Below are positions 21,710 to 32,530 of a DNA stretch of 64,000 nt, in pieces. Where the stretch lies: assembly GCA_029378245.1 (NCBI GenBank), contig JARKIF010000035.1:124001-188000 (forward strand), given 5' to 3'. A model generated the notes under the pieces. That model worked only from the letters and a program-made list of their open reading frames with translations. It was not told the origin of the DNA and did no database searches. The position numbers were made by a program, and so were the translations under genes. Position 1 is the stretch's first letter; every line of letters begins with the position of its first letter. The stretch is from Roridomyces roridus. Its lineage: Eukaryota; Basidiomycota; Agaricomycetes; Agaricales; Mycenaceae.

Positions 21710-22166
21710 ATGGCCTACTGCCGCGCAAATCACCACCACCATCGCCAATCTCATTCCCGCTCGTCCTCCAGGACAGCATCGTACGAGCATATCAAGAATC
21801 GCAATTTTGCGTCCTCCGCTGACTGTAAGTCTCAATTTCCGTCGTTCTGTACTCGGAACTCAGTGCTTTTTACAGCAGGCCCTCCGCACCTTTGTCTTGA
21901 TTGCAATATCTGTCCCATCTGCAGCCTGCCTTCGACTGAAGCTCCGGCTGTGGCTCCCGAGCCCATTCCCGTAGCAGCAGATCGTCGTAAGTATCTTCTT
22001 GCCTCACTCAGTTCCTCGTCTGACGCTGACAATTCTCTTAGGGCGCTTTTTCCCACAGATTTCGCCGCAGCTCCTCTTCACACTGTTTCTTCTCGAGGCG
22101 CACATCAGCGGCAACTGGCTCCATGTCGTTGCTTACGTTCTAGTCCTCGGAATTTTTGCCTGTTAA
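21710..22166 (+). CDS. Small Cys-rich, tail-anchored protein of the large transposon (116 aa)
   Basis: Exons 21710-21824, 21876-21986 and 22042-22166 join with strong donors (GTAAGT twice). The N-terminus is His/Ser/Arg-rich (MAYCRANHHHHRQSHSRS). Exon 2 holds four regularly spaced cysteines, CLDCNICPIC (C-x2-C-x2-C-x2-C), then a Pro-rich linker. Exon 3 ends in a hydrophobic stretch (LHVVAYVLVLGIFAC) finishing at the stop, typical of tail-anchored proteins. An upstream exon with an acceptor at ~21694 is possible, so the start is provisional. It sits 130 bp before the transposase gene on the same strand. No family recognised. Confidence 0.6.
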
Positions 22167-22272
22167 TTGTGTCGGAATGGGGATGTACAGAATACAATAA
22201 GAACACCGGTCTTTGTACTCGAATATACATATAAGACGACTTCCTCACCCACTTGCGCTCACATTCGGCCAA

Positions 22273-22296
22273 GCGTCAGACGTCTGCCGTCGACGC
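22273..22296 (+). repeat. Hairpin copy immediately before the transposase start codon
   Basis: GCGTC-A-GACG-TCTGC-CGTC-GACGC ends at 22296; the ATG chosen for the transposase begins at 22298. If transcribed it would occupy the last bases of the leader, a position expected to affect translation start. Confidence 0.82.
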
Positions 22297-22297
22297 A

Positions 22298-25200
22298 ATG
22301 CCCGCTTCTTCCACGTACCCATGCAGACAATGCCCCTTGAATCATAATCGTCTCCATCATGTGCCCAAAACCATGCGGGTGATACACAATGCAGATATTG
22401 TTGCCTACTGGGAGCGGCAATCTGCACCCCCTGCTATCGAGCGCGGTGCCGCTGTGGAGCTCGAGGCTGCTGACTCCTCGGGCATGGCGAACACATCTGC
22501 GCAGCTACCGATGGTCGAGGACAAGGTTATGCCAGTTTCTCAGCCAACACCGTTGGCCGGAGTCGAAGTAGAGGATGCGGAAGCTGAGATTGCACGACTT
22601 TCCAGCCTCTTTACTGGCTTGGTCGTTGTGGACGATGGTGCTCCTTCTCATCAACAGATCCACTCGAAACTCTTCAGCTCGCGCGAAGATTTTCAATCCG
22701 ACGCCCCAGTGGTTCCAACGGCTTTTACACCAGTCTCGGCCGCGCAAGTCCTCCAGAGCTGTCAAGCTGTTGCTGGGTCGCTGCCGCTCCAGCCGGCTGC
22801 TCTGCAGGTGCGGGAGAACGATGGAGCTCTCCTGCGATCCATGCTGCAGCGAATTCGTGACGCGCAAACAGAACTCAATCTGCAGCGCGCACTACAGGCC
22901 GGCCCTCAAGCGGCTCTTTTGTTACGCGGCGCTCTTGAGGACGCAACCTCCATTGTGATCGAGGCAGGCCGGCTTCTCTCCAGCATCAATCCTCCGAGTA
23001 ATCGAAAGCGAAAATCTGCGCGGAGGAAGTCTCGTCTCGACGAGGATCCGAGCTTTGAGGAGTTGCTGCGTAGTCTTCGAGAAGAAGCCACGGTTCTCGA
23101 TAAATCCATTGACGTCGTTGGACGTCTCCTTCCCCCACCTTCCGATGAAGTTTTTCATGACGCTGGTATGTCCTTTCTGCCCATCTGCCTTGACCTTGAC
23201 TGACCAAACACTTAGAGCATCATTTCGAGAATCCTATCGCCAAGTACAGCATTGTCGCTCAACTATCGATTCTTCTTGCTGTTATTTGCCACATCGTCAT
23301 TGGCATCAGCATTCTAGATACCGATTTTATTGTTGCTTTTGTCAATATGATAATAAAGGCGACGATGTCCGCATGCTCTCCCGGAGATCAGACGCAGGCG
23401 AGTGCGACACAGGAGCAAGTCCTCAAACAACTTCCCACGTCCCTGGACGCCGCACTGCGAAGATTCAAAATTGATCCCGCAACCACCATCTACGCGACTT
23501 GTCCCTCTTGCCATCATACACACTCGCCAACGGAGAACCGGCTCACAGGCGAAACCTCCTACCCCGAATTTTGTCAAGGTTATGTGTACCCTGAGCGTGG
23601 TCCTCGCGTTGCATGCGGCACACGTCTGCTTGAGCTGCGCCAGGAAAAATTACGGCCTATCAAACCATTCGTATTCCCTTCGTTCATTGATTACATTGCG
23701 GCCATGCTCTCTGACGCAGATGTCGAACGAATGTGCGAGGCAGCCTGTGACAATGCCTTTGCAGCGGTTCGTGAGGCTCTCTCAAAGGACCCTCACGCGC
23801 CCGTCTCCGAAGAGCGAGTCAACAATATTTTTGAGGCTGAGTTTCTGCGCAGCTTCAAGGGCCCTGTTCCAGACCAGCTGTTCATACAGCAGGACGGTCG
23901 ACTGCGGCTCGCTTTCGAGGTCATGCTTGACTTCTTCAATCCGGATGGGACACGGAAACGTGGAAATCACAATTCTATCGGCATCTTGGCGGTGGTCAAT
24001 CTCAATCTCAGCGAAGATATCCGCTATCGCCCAGAGTTCATGTGGTTGAGCATCATCCTGGGCCCTAATGAGCCTAACCACGACCAGATCGACAACTACT
24101 TTCGCCCTCTCATCGACAAGTTTGCCTTGGGATGGGAGCGAGGATTCCGGCTTTCCCGCACTGCCCTCCATCGCTCAGGTCGTTCCGTCGACATTGCACT
24201 AGCAATCAACGTCAACGACTTACCCGCTACACGAAAAGCCATCGGTCTTGCTGCCGCAACCTCACATGACTACTGTTCAATCTGCGAATGCCACGGTGTG
24301 AAGACGATGTATAACACGGAGTTTGCAACTTGGAAGCGACGAGACATTACATTGCTGCGCGCTCAAGCGTATGCCTACCGAGATGCCCCGTCGCAAGCTG
24401 CCCGCGACGCGATATTTGCCAAGTATGGTGTTCGGTGGTCTGAGTTTTGGCGTCTTCCTTACTGGGATCCCACTCGCATGGCCGTTGTTGATTCAATGCA
24501 CTGTATATTCGAAGGCCTGGTGCATCATCATTGTCGTCGAGTACTACGAATCGATACAAAGTTGGCAAAACGCAAAGAAGCGATGGGTGCTGCTTTTGAG
24601 CAGGATTGGTCAGAGTACGACCCAGAGAATTGCCATCCTTCGGCCTGCTTGAGGAACGAACGGAACGAGCCTCCCATGATTCGCGCCATTCAGAATAAAC
24701 TTGTGCAACCTTTGCTGGAGGAGGACAGTGATGATGAGGACGCGTCAATGCCTGAATCCGACGAGGATGAGTTGATGCCCGACGTTGTCGATCCCAAGCT
24801 TGTCCCAGCTCTCACTGAGGCGCAGATGCACAAGAGTTTGATGAGTAACAATCTCCAGCCGCTTCGCTGGGTCATTTGGTCGCTGGGACTGGACATGGCG
24901 CCTGAGCGCATCGCTACGAAGAAGCTCTGCTGCGACGAGCTTATCGCTTGGGTGAGTCAATTCTTTTATTAGTTACTTAGACATTAATCAAATGCATCTA
25001 GCGTCGCACTAAGCCATTCAGTAGCGGCTTGTACATCCCTCGCTCAATTAATCTCTCAAACATCCACTTCATCCAGCGCGTCATTGCCCAAACCGACACG
25101 CCTGGGTGGGTAGGTTCAGTCCCTCACAATTACGGTGATAGCAACGCGGGAACGATCAAGGCTGCTGAATGGCGAATCCTTGCCACTATCTATCTGCCCA

Positions 25201-26069
25201 TCGCCCTTATCATTCTTTGGGGTGATTGCGACACACCGTCGCTGCGACTGCTCCAGTTGTTGGACCACACGATGGCACTCTTCACCGCCGTCATCCTTAT
25301 CTGCCGCTACACCATGACACGTGCACGTGCGATTAAATATCGTTCCCTCCTCAAGCGATGGGTGGATGGCCTTGGCGAAATTCATCCCCACACCCGTTCC
25401 CATGCTATGCGGCCCAACGTCCACATGGCTTTCCATATCTACGACTTCCTCTTACTCTTCGGCCCCGTCATCTCGTGGTGGACATTTCCTTTCGAGCGCA
25501 TCATCGGATTCCTCGAAAGAATCAACACCAACAATCATATTGGCGGGGAGCTCGAAGCCACGCTCTCCAGATCTTTTTTGCGTGGGGCAAGCATACGTCG
25601 CTGGCTTCGCAGGCCCGACTGTCCAGCAGTCTTTCAGGAATTGAATTCCCTCTTTGAAAAGACCTTTCCGGCTTACAATACACCAACGGACTCCCCGCCG
25701 CTCGCATCAGATGGTGAGCGCGCTCACTATCGGCGAGACGGCATTACTTTCTCCCGAGCGAGCACGCACCAGGGTAATAGCCTCGTGCTGTATTATCCGC
25801 CAAACTCTCGCGAGGTCATTCCCGGGAGCATTCAGAAGATACTATCCACTGGAGCAGAGGTGCAGTTCCGAATCCGACGTCAAGCCCCATTGGAAGTGGG
25901 GATGCGAGATCCGTTCGCGCGTTATAGGCCTCTGTTTCCCGCACATACCTACTCATCAAAGATGAGTGATATTGTAGATACTGTCCCACTGCACGATATT
26001 TCCTGCCACTTTGCTCGCTTCAAGTTTCACGGTGGCCGGTGTGTCGTTCTAGATCTCTCCAATAGCTAG
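22298..26069 (+). CDS. CACTA-superfamily (Tnp2/Plavaka-like) transposase
   Basis: Exons 22298-23165, 23216-24951 and 25002-26069 give 1,223 aa. The N-terminus has CRQCPLNHNRLHHVPKTM, a Cys/His cluster common in this group, then a long Ala/Leu helical region. A hydrophobic stretch (ILLAVICHIVIGISILD) precedes CPSCHHTH. The catalytic region shows LAFEVMLDFFNPDG (~520), GPNEPNHDQIDNYFRPL (~570), a Cys pair (YCSICEC), DSMHCIFEGLVHHHCRRVL (~715) and, after the second intron, HIYDFLLLFGP and FPFERIIGFLE (~1030). These fit the RNase H-like Tnp2 domain, with acidic residues in the expected order. It should bind the element's ends and catalyse cut-and-paste transfer in the nucleus. All domains look intact. 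An in-frame ATG at 22253 would extend it by 15 residues through the hairpin; I prefer 22298. Confidence 0.85.
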
Positions 26070-26110
26070 TATAGTCGGTATTGGTGGAATACACATTTTT
26101 TTCCCTTTAC

Positions 26111-26549
26111 CTCGGCGATGAGCGTCGGACGAGCGCGCGACCGTCGGTGGATCATCCACCGATGTACAAAAAGGTGTGTTTTATCACAGATATCGGGCTG
26201 ATTGATTTCGGGCCTTTTATCGGCAATAATTCGGCATCTGTGGCTTGGCGTGTTTCAGGTGATATCACGCATCAAAATTAGCTCATCCATATGTCGAAAA
26301 GCACGGCAGCGCAACGGCGCCGTGTTATCGCATCAATTACACACTGAAACAGCTGGTTCGGCTCCCGGCTTTTTACTCGGCATACCACCGACCCGTTTTT
26401 GCATCTGACTTTTACAGGTATCGAGCTGCAGCACAAGGAGCTTTTTTTTCACACTGTTATTGTGGGTAACTAGAACATCGTTTTGTACTAGTATATCTAC
26501 AATAAAATTGAAGCTTCGGGCGGCCTTTTAATCACGGTCCTGCGGTGTG
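26111..26549 (-). repeat. Right terminal inverted repeat of the 18.2-kb element
   Basis: Inverted copy of 8326-8764; ends CCTGCGGTGTG at 26549, followed by the AAA duplication. The near-palindrome around GGTGGATCATCCACC (26146-26160) is conserved. Confidence 0.88.
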
Positions 26550-26552
26550 AAA

Positions 26553-28338
26553 GATAAGAGTTCAGTACATCACCTCGAATTTTTTATTTCAGCCAAATTG
26601 GCTGACCCTCCCCCCCTCTATAAAAGGAAATTTCCTTTTTGGGACGCATCAAATCAGCTTATTTGGGGTATGTCGGCCCGCCTGCCTGCTGTACATGCTT
26701 CCAAATGGCTTCTAGTGCATTTCCTTAGCTCTGGAGCCCAAGATTGGGGTTTCGCGCTGAAATTCTGAGTTGACAAGGGTGCCTCGTGACCAGAGCACGT
26801 GACCATTTGGGCACGTGATCCAATCGGGACCATATACTGAAAACTTCGAGAAAGTCCACTGGGACTCTGTTCAGTGGTCTAGCTATGCAAACAGAGCCTT
26901 CCTGGTGTTCTGCAGAAATTTGATACAAAACTTTTTTTCAGCCTTCGGAGGGACCCCCCCTCCCCCTCCTATAATAGGCAATTCCTTATCTTTGATACCC
27001 CTTGAACAAAGTCCAAAGAATCGAGAGCCATTTCGTTAAAGAACGGATAATCATTTCCCAGATCGACCAGTCTGTCTATCGACGTCTCATAGACAGACTG
27101 GTCCTCGAGTCTAAGTCGCAGCTGGTAGCTTGCTATTGGGGGTAGTATCCGCTGCCTTCTAGGGAAGCATCCTATCTACTTTTATACATGAGCAGCAATC
27201 ACATGATATCGACGAAATAATGGCGTGATTGGATGGTATCTTGAATCCTTAAGTCCTGATTGGCCAGCTGATGATCGTCGCTCAGTCAGCCAGGTTGCCA
27301 AGCCATGATACCGTGTGGATGTGTGATCCAGCACAGCTCCATGACTCAACCTAGTTTGGTTTGTGGAGATTATGGCGCTCCCGCCTTTGGACATCCTTGA
27401 TACGAACTCTGATGAGCCATAGCTTTCGAATGATACCGATATCATAAGAATTCCAGCTCAGAAACATCAAAATATAGTGACCATGGCTGGGGCAGACTTG
27501 TTCCGATCATGATATCATCATGATACCAGCAGTACCACTGCCGATGACTCGGAATAGTCCACCCTCCGACTGTATCATCTCCCAACTTATCCGCAGAAGG
27601 CTCTCCCTCAAGCTAGCAGTCCAGTACTAAGTAATACTGACTTGTAGTTTTTGATTGATACCCATATTGTGCATATTTCCTCCAAGGTTCAACCAGGTCC
27701 ATCCAAATCACTGAATCAGACCGCTTAGGCCGCATTCCCACTGTTCAACTTGCATCGAGCGCTTTGATATTATCCCCCTGCATCATGCAGTGTAACTCTC
27801 AACTGGTATCAAGGCTGGGTATGGATAGAACGGGTAGTTCCAGGCAAACCGAGCTCACACACCAAGTTCTGAGGTCATATCTAAGGTAGAGCGCAGGCGC
27901 ATCAAACGATATCACGTGTTGTATGATGGGGGGAGAAAAGAGCTATTGGGGCTTCAACGAAGGGGAGATTTCGAAATCTGGCTTCGTGGGGCCCTCCGAA
28001 TAGTCAATACCTTGGATCCCACGGAGCCAGATTCCCAAATTTCGCAATGTAGAAAGAGTTAATAGCGATACATGTGTTTCGGTTGCAACACGTGATGTAG
28101 GTTGATCCGCCTGCGCTCTACCTTAGGCTCTAGACTCCATCGAGTCGTGCTGCCTCCGGTATCAAGACCCAAATGACCTGCCAGAGGTATTCTCCGTGCA
28201 TCCCATCCTCTCCAAATTGCATTACCAGCCGAAACCAGACAAACAGCAATGAGCCGATAGCCTGTGCTTGGTATTATTCCTCTCCTTGGTTCGATGTGAG
28301 GTTCGACAACTCCTACATGTTTCGGAGTGAGTCCGCCA
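26553..28338. other. Gene-free stretch
   Basis: Contains two related C-tracts followed by TATAA (26606-26621 and 26955-26974), each near a TTTCAGCC string, suggesting an old duplication. The strings GATATCA and TGATACC recur between 27200 and 27900. The hairpin at 27065-27103 is listed separately. No coding signal was accepted. Confidence 0.4.
27065..27103. repeat. Hairpin, inverted partner of the one at 5024
   Basis: GACCAGTCTGTCTAT pairs with ATAGACAGACTGGTC across a 9-base loop. Flanks match 5024-5075 in reverse orientation. Confidence 0.6.
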
Positions 28339-28346
28339 GTCATATC

Positions 28347-28869
28347 TAGGGCTCCGACCCGGCTATTGATGGCGACGGCCGTCATGGGAGGTCGGGCCCC
28401 ACCCGGCCGTCAGACCATGTTGCGAGACCTCAAAACGGCCGGGTGGTACCCATCAGACCCGTCACGGCCGTCATGACGGGTCGGAGCGGTGACAGCCCGT
28501 GCCTCCAGCTAAATCGACCATCAGATTGATGTCAACGTGATGCCGGCAAGTCAAAATTACAGATTGGTACTCGGGAAGCCTCTAGAACCAGCCAGAACCG
28601 CAGTGGGCCATCGGGAAGATTGCCGATGACCCATGTGCGCTACCCCTGGAGCATCAAGTGATGATGGCAGCTCGGCATGGTTAGTTAGCCGAGGACCCGT
28701 CAGTACCCGTCATGGCCCGTCGACGGCCGGGAACGGGTACCCCGTCAGCCAAGGAACCGGACCCGGACCCGGCCGTCAAAATTGTGGTTTCAGAGGGCTG
28801 TACGGCCGGGCCGGCACCTGTCATGACAGCTCGTTGACCCGTCATTTTGACGGTCGGGTCGGAGCCCTA
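28347..28869. mobile_element. Second non-autonomous hAT-type MITE (523 bp)
   Basis: Ends are TAGGGCTCCGACCCG and its reverse complement. Both flanks carry GTCATATC (28339-28346 and 28870-28877), an exact 8-bp duplication. The interior is built of GACGGCCGTC and ACCCGGCCGTCA palindromes toward both ends. TIR start (TAGGGCT) and design match the element at 3806-4466, but the rest of the sequence differs, so they are two families of one type. Confidence 0.88.
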
Positions 28870-29035
28870 GTCATATCAAGGAATTATCCCTTCAACCCGT
28901 ACAGTACTCATCGTCTACACTCAACTGACTGCCTCGGAGCTCAGCATCAGTCCCATATCAAGACTAACTCGCATGGTATCTAAGTATGAAATCGTGCAAA
29001 AAGCGCGTTTTCAAGGGTAGTCAAATCCAATGCTC

Positions 29036-29224
29036 ATCACCGCTGCACCATGCCTCCTCAGCTGACCACCTTGACATTGTAAAGCTGCTCATGCAACATG
29101 GAGCGGCAGTCGATGCTGCTGACCAGGATGGCTGGACTCCGCTGCACCATGCCTCCTCAGCTGGCCACCTTGCCATTGCAAGGCTGCTCACTGGCCATGA
29201 GACAGCAGTCACAGCAGCAAGATA
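29036..29224 (+). pseudogene. Ankyrin-repeat fragment
   Basis: About two repeats are readable: LHHASSADHLDIVKLLMQHG and DGWTPLHHASSAGHLAIARLL, ending at a stop (29223-29225). The DNA is close to the repeats at 3250-3540 of the NACHT-ankyrin gene. No NACHT domain, exon structure or plausible start is nearby, so this is a detached scrap. Confidence 0.7.
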
Positions 29225-29801
29225 GTCTTGCCACATGAATTTTGGGGTTTGCACAAAGACTTCTGGCATAGCATTTGGAATTTCTGCATGTACACTATGC
29301 ACATTCATTGTTCATATCCTAAGAGACTAAGACTGAAGTTTTTGATGTATCCTTTGCCCATGAGCAGCAAGTTTGACAGACACATCCAAGCCACCGTGAG
29401 GGTGACATTGATTGTCCAATTGATGTCCCGACTGTCACAGGGCTTCACGGTGAGGCCCCCCCTGAGCCAGCTATTACATCCAGAGAGTGTCCTCAAGTTG
29501 GAATTTCCGTCAAGCGCCCAACAATGTGATAAATCATCACAACAGTTTCAGTTCTATGTAAACATTTATTTTTCTGTATATTTCTCTCTGGGCCGCCTTT
29601 CTGGCCCGCTTCTGCATGTCCAACTGCGGCGATGTACACCAGATTCAACCAAAATCACCCCCAGCATGCATCCACCAAGACTTTTGAATATTTCAGAGGT
29701 GCCTGTCGAGCTCACCCTGTAGTCCCATTATAATGTGCACTGGTCCGCCCACAAGTGCATGTTAGAATGTGCACCCTGCCTTTCCAGGGCTGGAGCACAT
29801 T

Positions 29802-29917
29802 ACTTGGCATGATGCCGTGTCCGGCGGAACTCGTACTTAATTTTATGACAAGGTCCAGATGAAATAGCGCAGAATTGTGATTTCAGCCTACACTACGGTA
29901 GAGCTCCAAACATTTTG
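29802..29917 (+). repeat. Dispersed repeat, copy 2
   Basis: Matches 6220-6339 on the same strand with substitutions and small gaps. Confidence 0.7.
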
Positions 29918-30024
29918 TTTTGTTTGCAAAATGCTTTCAACTCCCTGAGTTCTTTGACTTTGCTGGACAACTTGATTGCGGCCTGCCTGTCAGATTCTGC
30001 CACACCCTCTCTGATTCTGCCATT

Positions 30025-30350
30025 CACTGTGTTCCGACCCCTCGTGCACAGAGATTGTGTCTACCCTCGTGGACACGGGGGTCTGATGGGTTGTGGCTAC
30101 CCTAGTGGAGGTACCGGTGGACGGGGGGTGAACGGAGCTAGGAAGGGGTAGACGGAGGGTGGACAGAGCCCTCAAAAGCGACGTGCACTCAAGGAGCCAG
30201 AGGTCTGGCAGCGTCTGTCCACCTCGGTCTGTCCACGGGGCTAGACCGATGTCAATCAGTGATGGACCCAGCGGGAAGGGCCTGGACACAGGGTGGACGT
30301 CGGGTGCACTCAAGGAGCCACATGTCGGTGCACGGGGGTTGGGAACACAG
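30025..30350. repeat. Inverted repeat with internal direct repeats
   Basis: CACTGTGTTCCGACCCC..GTGCAC (30025-30049) pairs imperfectly with GTGCAC..GGGGTTGGGAACACAGT (30326-30350). Inside, GTGCACTCAAGGAGCCA occurs twice. Possibly a small non-autonomous element; no target duplication identified. Confidence 0.4.
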
Positions 30351-30851
30351 TGATTCCGCCAGCCATTCTGGCAGAATGGTACCATTCTGCCAACCACACT
30401 ACCATGGGGTAGGTGTTTCTTATGTACATACACTCAGAGCTGACTGACACATGCGTATACTTACTATACGGCATTAGGACGCTGCTCAACAACAGAATGT
30501 GACTTCACATAATCCACGGTGGCATCCACCGATGACGTTGACTGAGAGGTGGTACAGTAACAGTATCAATGATGGAATCTGCATGTGGTGCAGAGTAATA
30601 TCCAGCTGCAGTCACAATCACCAGTGATTTTTGAGTAGGGTGCTGTAAAAAATGCCGGTTTATATTTGATGTACTTGGGGGTCCGGGTCGTTGCAAAGCA
30701 TGGCATAGACGAGAACTTACTTGTGTGAATAATGTACACAGTGTGTTGGGTGAAATCATCAAAGATTCAAGACAAAAGAATGTGTGGCTGTGTAGAGAAC
30801 CTGGCTTGCAGTGACATGATGATTGTGACACCTCTGATCAACCTTTGATCC

Positions 30852-31718
30852 TGTTAGGTGCCGGATCCGAGGCTGACTGGAATCCCGGATAAGGACGACC
30901 GGACTGAGAAAGACCGGAACTCCGGGACAAAGGACTCCGGAGAGAGACGAAAAGTCGGAGGAGGGAGATGGAGTCCAACCGGTGGCACCACAAAGACCCA
31001 GGGTGACCGGGTTCCCTACGCTACTTCCAAAGGAAGCAATCCAGACGAGACGAGAAAGGATGAGAGGAGGGCGAGAAAGAGAGGAGGAGGAAGGGCTCGG
31101 AGCAGCCAAGGTCGAATACTGTACCGGCGTGTATGGTAGCAACCGTAACGCATAACGTGGCCCAAAAATGTTGCCTAAATTGCACCGTAACGCGCAAAAA
31201 TCGTCCCCACAAGGCCTTTCCCATCAAAATTTCGGCCCCGCGGCGCCGAGAATTCCCTTTTATGGCAAGTAATCACCCAAATGTGGCAGTGCGTCGCTAA
31301 CTTATTGCCGAAGCGAAGTGTAACGCACCCTGGGCCCGTTGCTACCATACACGCCGGTACAGTAGACCAGAAACGTTGATATTCCAACTGAGTTACATGG
31401 CATTTGTACAGAGGTTGATATACTAAATGCCCACTGATGTATACCCAGATGAATATGAAGAAAGTGACAAGGTAAAAAACTCGGACCCCGGAGTGGAGGT
31501 GGATACCCCGGAGAAACAGGAGAAACCGGAGGGGGTATGGAGTGGATATCTACACCGGAGTAAGGTCAAGTGGGTGAAGGATGGAATGAAATCGAAGAAG
31601 AGCAAAAGTCCGAATGAGGACCGGAGTCCGGTCAAGATTGATCCGGGGTTGTTGGAGCCGGAACCGGAGTTGGGTCAAAATTGATCCGGAGTTGGTGAGA
31701 ATGGAACGGGACGTAACA
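30852..31718 (+). mobile_element. LTR-like insertion (possible solo LTR, 867 bp)
   Basis: It starts TGTTAGGTGCCGG and ends CGGGACGTAACA, that is 5'-TG..CA-3' with an imperfect inverted TGTTA/TAACA tip. The empty site is preserved in the second copy of the surrounding repeat near 37668. Flanks GATCC (left) and GATATCC (right) may be a decayed duplication. The body is rich in CCGGAG motifs. No gag or pol is present. Confidence 0.55.
31119..31362. mobile_element. TA-flanked MITE (244 bp) nested in the LTR-like element
   Basis: Ends are CTGTACCGGCGTGTATGG and its reverse complement, the match continuing to TAGCAAC (25 bp per arm). TA lies on each side (31117-31118, 31363-31364), as in Tc1/mariner-type insertions. 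Confidence 0.8.
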
Positions 31719-32429
31719 GATATCCCTGACTTACTTTGACCAAATATCCAACTGGCAGATGGTTGAAAATGCTCCACAGTGCCCTGAACAGCTCAAGGAA
31801 GAGTGTATGTATGTATTTTTGCCATCAGCTTGCTTTACACTGCCAAGCCCTGCTCCTCACTCATTAGCCAATAGCAGCACATCACGTGGCCTGTAGGCCA
31901 TCTGACTTCGTTTCAACCTTCTGTTCCAACAGGAACCAGACCTCACTACATCTTGGTGTGACTGGTGAAACAAGCCAGCAGCCCTGTGGAACAGTCACTT
32001 GGTGATATATACCTATTACTCCTGTCCTCCATTATCCAGGGTTTTGAGGAAAATGTGAGTGCCAGCAAGTTCAGCTGGGCTTCGGTTACTCTGCAGCGTC
32101 GATCGTTTCGCTTCGTGGGGTTGTCGAATGGTGTTCTGAGGCCTGTTGAGACTTGGCGAGAATCTGAGATGGCAGACCAACACGGAGCGAGAGTCGCATG
32201 CGTACCGATTGATTCTTCTTGCCCGGGCGAACTCTGTTTTAATGTACTCTACAAGTGTAACAATGATATAGTCACGTTGAATAAGCATTCCAACGTTATC
32301 AACAGACTATAACATAACGAAGAATGAGTGGAAATGAAGCCATTAAGTACAGCTGATTCCTGAAAGCACAAAAGTAAGGAAAAGTAAGTAAGTACTCGGT
32401 CTGCCGGGCGAAGCCGCGGCCCACCCACC

Positions 32430-32520
32430 AAGTGAGGAGAAGGCGAGGGAGGGGCACCGGGAGGAGAAGTGATTCGTAAATGTTTTTAGACTGACAGGAT
32501 TGTACGATTTTGAGTAATAA
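32430..32520 (+). pseudogene. Sugar-transporter 3' end remnant, left half
   Basis: GAGGAGAAGGCGAGGGAGGG through the TGA at 32470-32472 and the following untranslated sequence match the 3' end of the transporter remnant at 42475-42550. The right half of the match resumes at ~35604-35680, after the inserted 3-kb element. Confidence 0.65.
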
Positions 32521-32530
32521 CTGTACCATT

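Larger units (their letters stand above)
8326..26549. mobile_element. 18.2-kb CACTA/Plavaka-like DNA transposon carrying multiple genes
   Basis: The outer ends are CACACCGCAGGACC on the left and its reverse complement on the right, each the tip of a 439-bp inverted repeat. AAA flanks both ends (8323-8325, 26550-26552), a 3-bp target duplication as in CACTA elements. A Tnp2/Plavaka-type transposase ends ~40 bp before the right repeat; a 974-aa unknown gene ends ~55 bp after the left repeat. Between them are at least five more spliced genes and a family of hairpins found nowhere else in the window. Reading frames are intact, so the copy may be recent. TIR divergence is roughly 10-15% by eye, which argues against a very recent insertion or for tolerant ends. 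An alternative is two overlapping elements sharing ends, but no inner TIR pair was seen. Confidence 0.85.
30687..32060 (+). repeat. Duplicated segment, interrupted copy
   Basis: 30687-30851 and 31719-~32060 together match 37509-~38000. The gap between the halves is the LTR-like insertion. Shared phrases include GAGAACTTACTTGTGTGAAT, AAATATCCAACTGG and TCACTACATCTTGGTGT. Confidence 0.7.

Noticed and set aside
11743..22296. CRISPR-like array
   Set aside because: The repeats are irregularly spaced, on both strands, with paired flanks, in a eukaryotic genome; no spacer structure.
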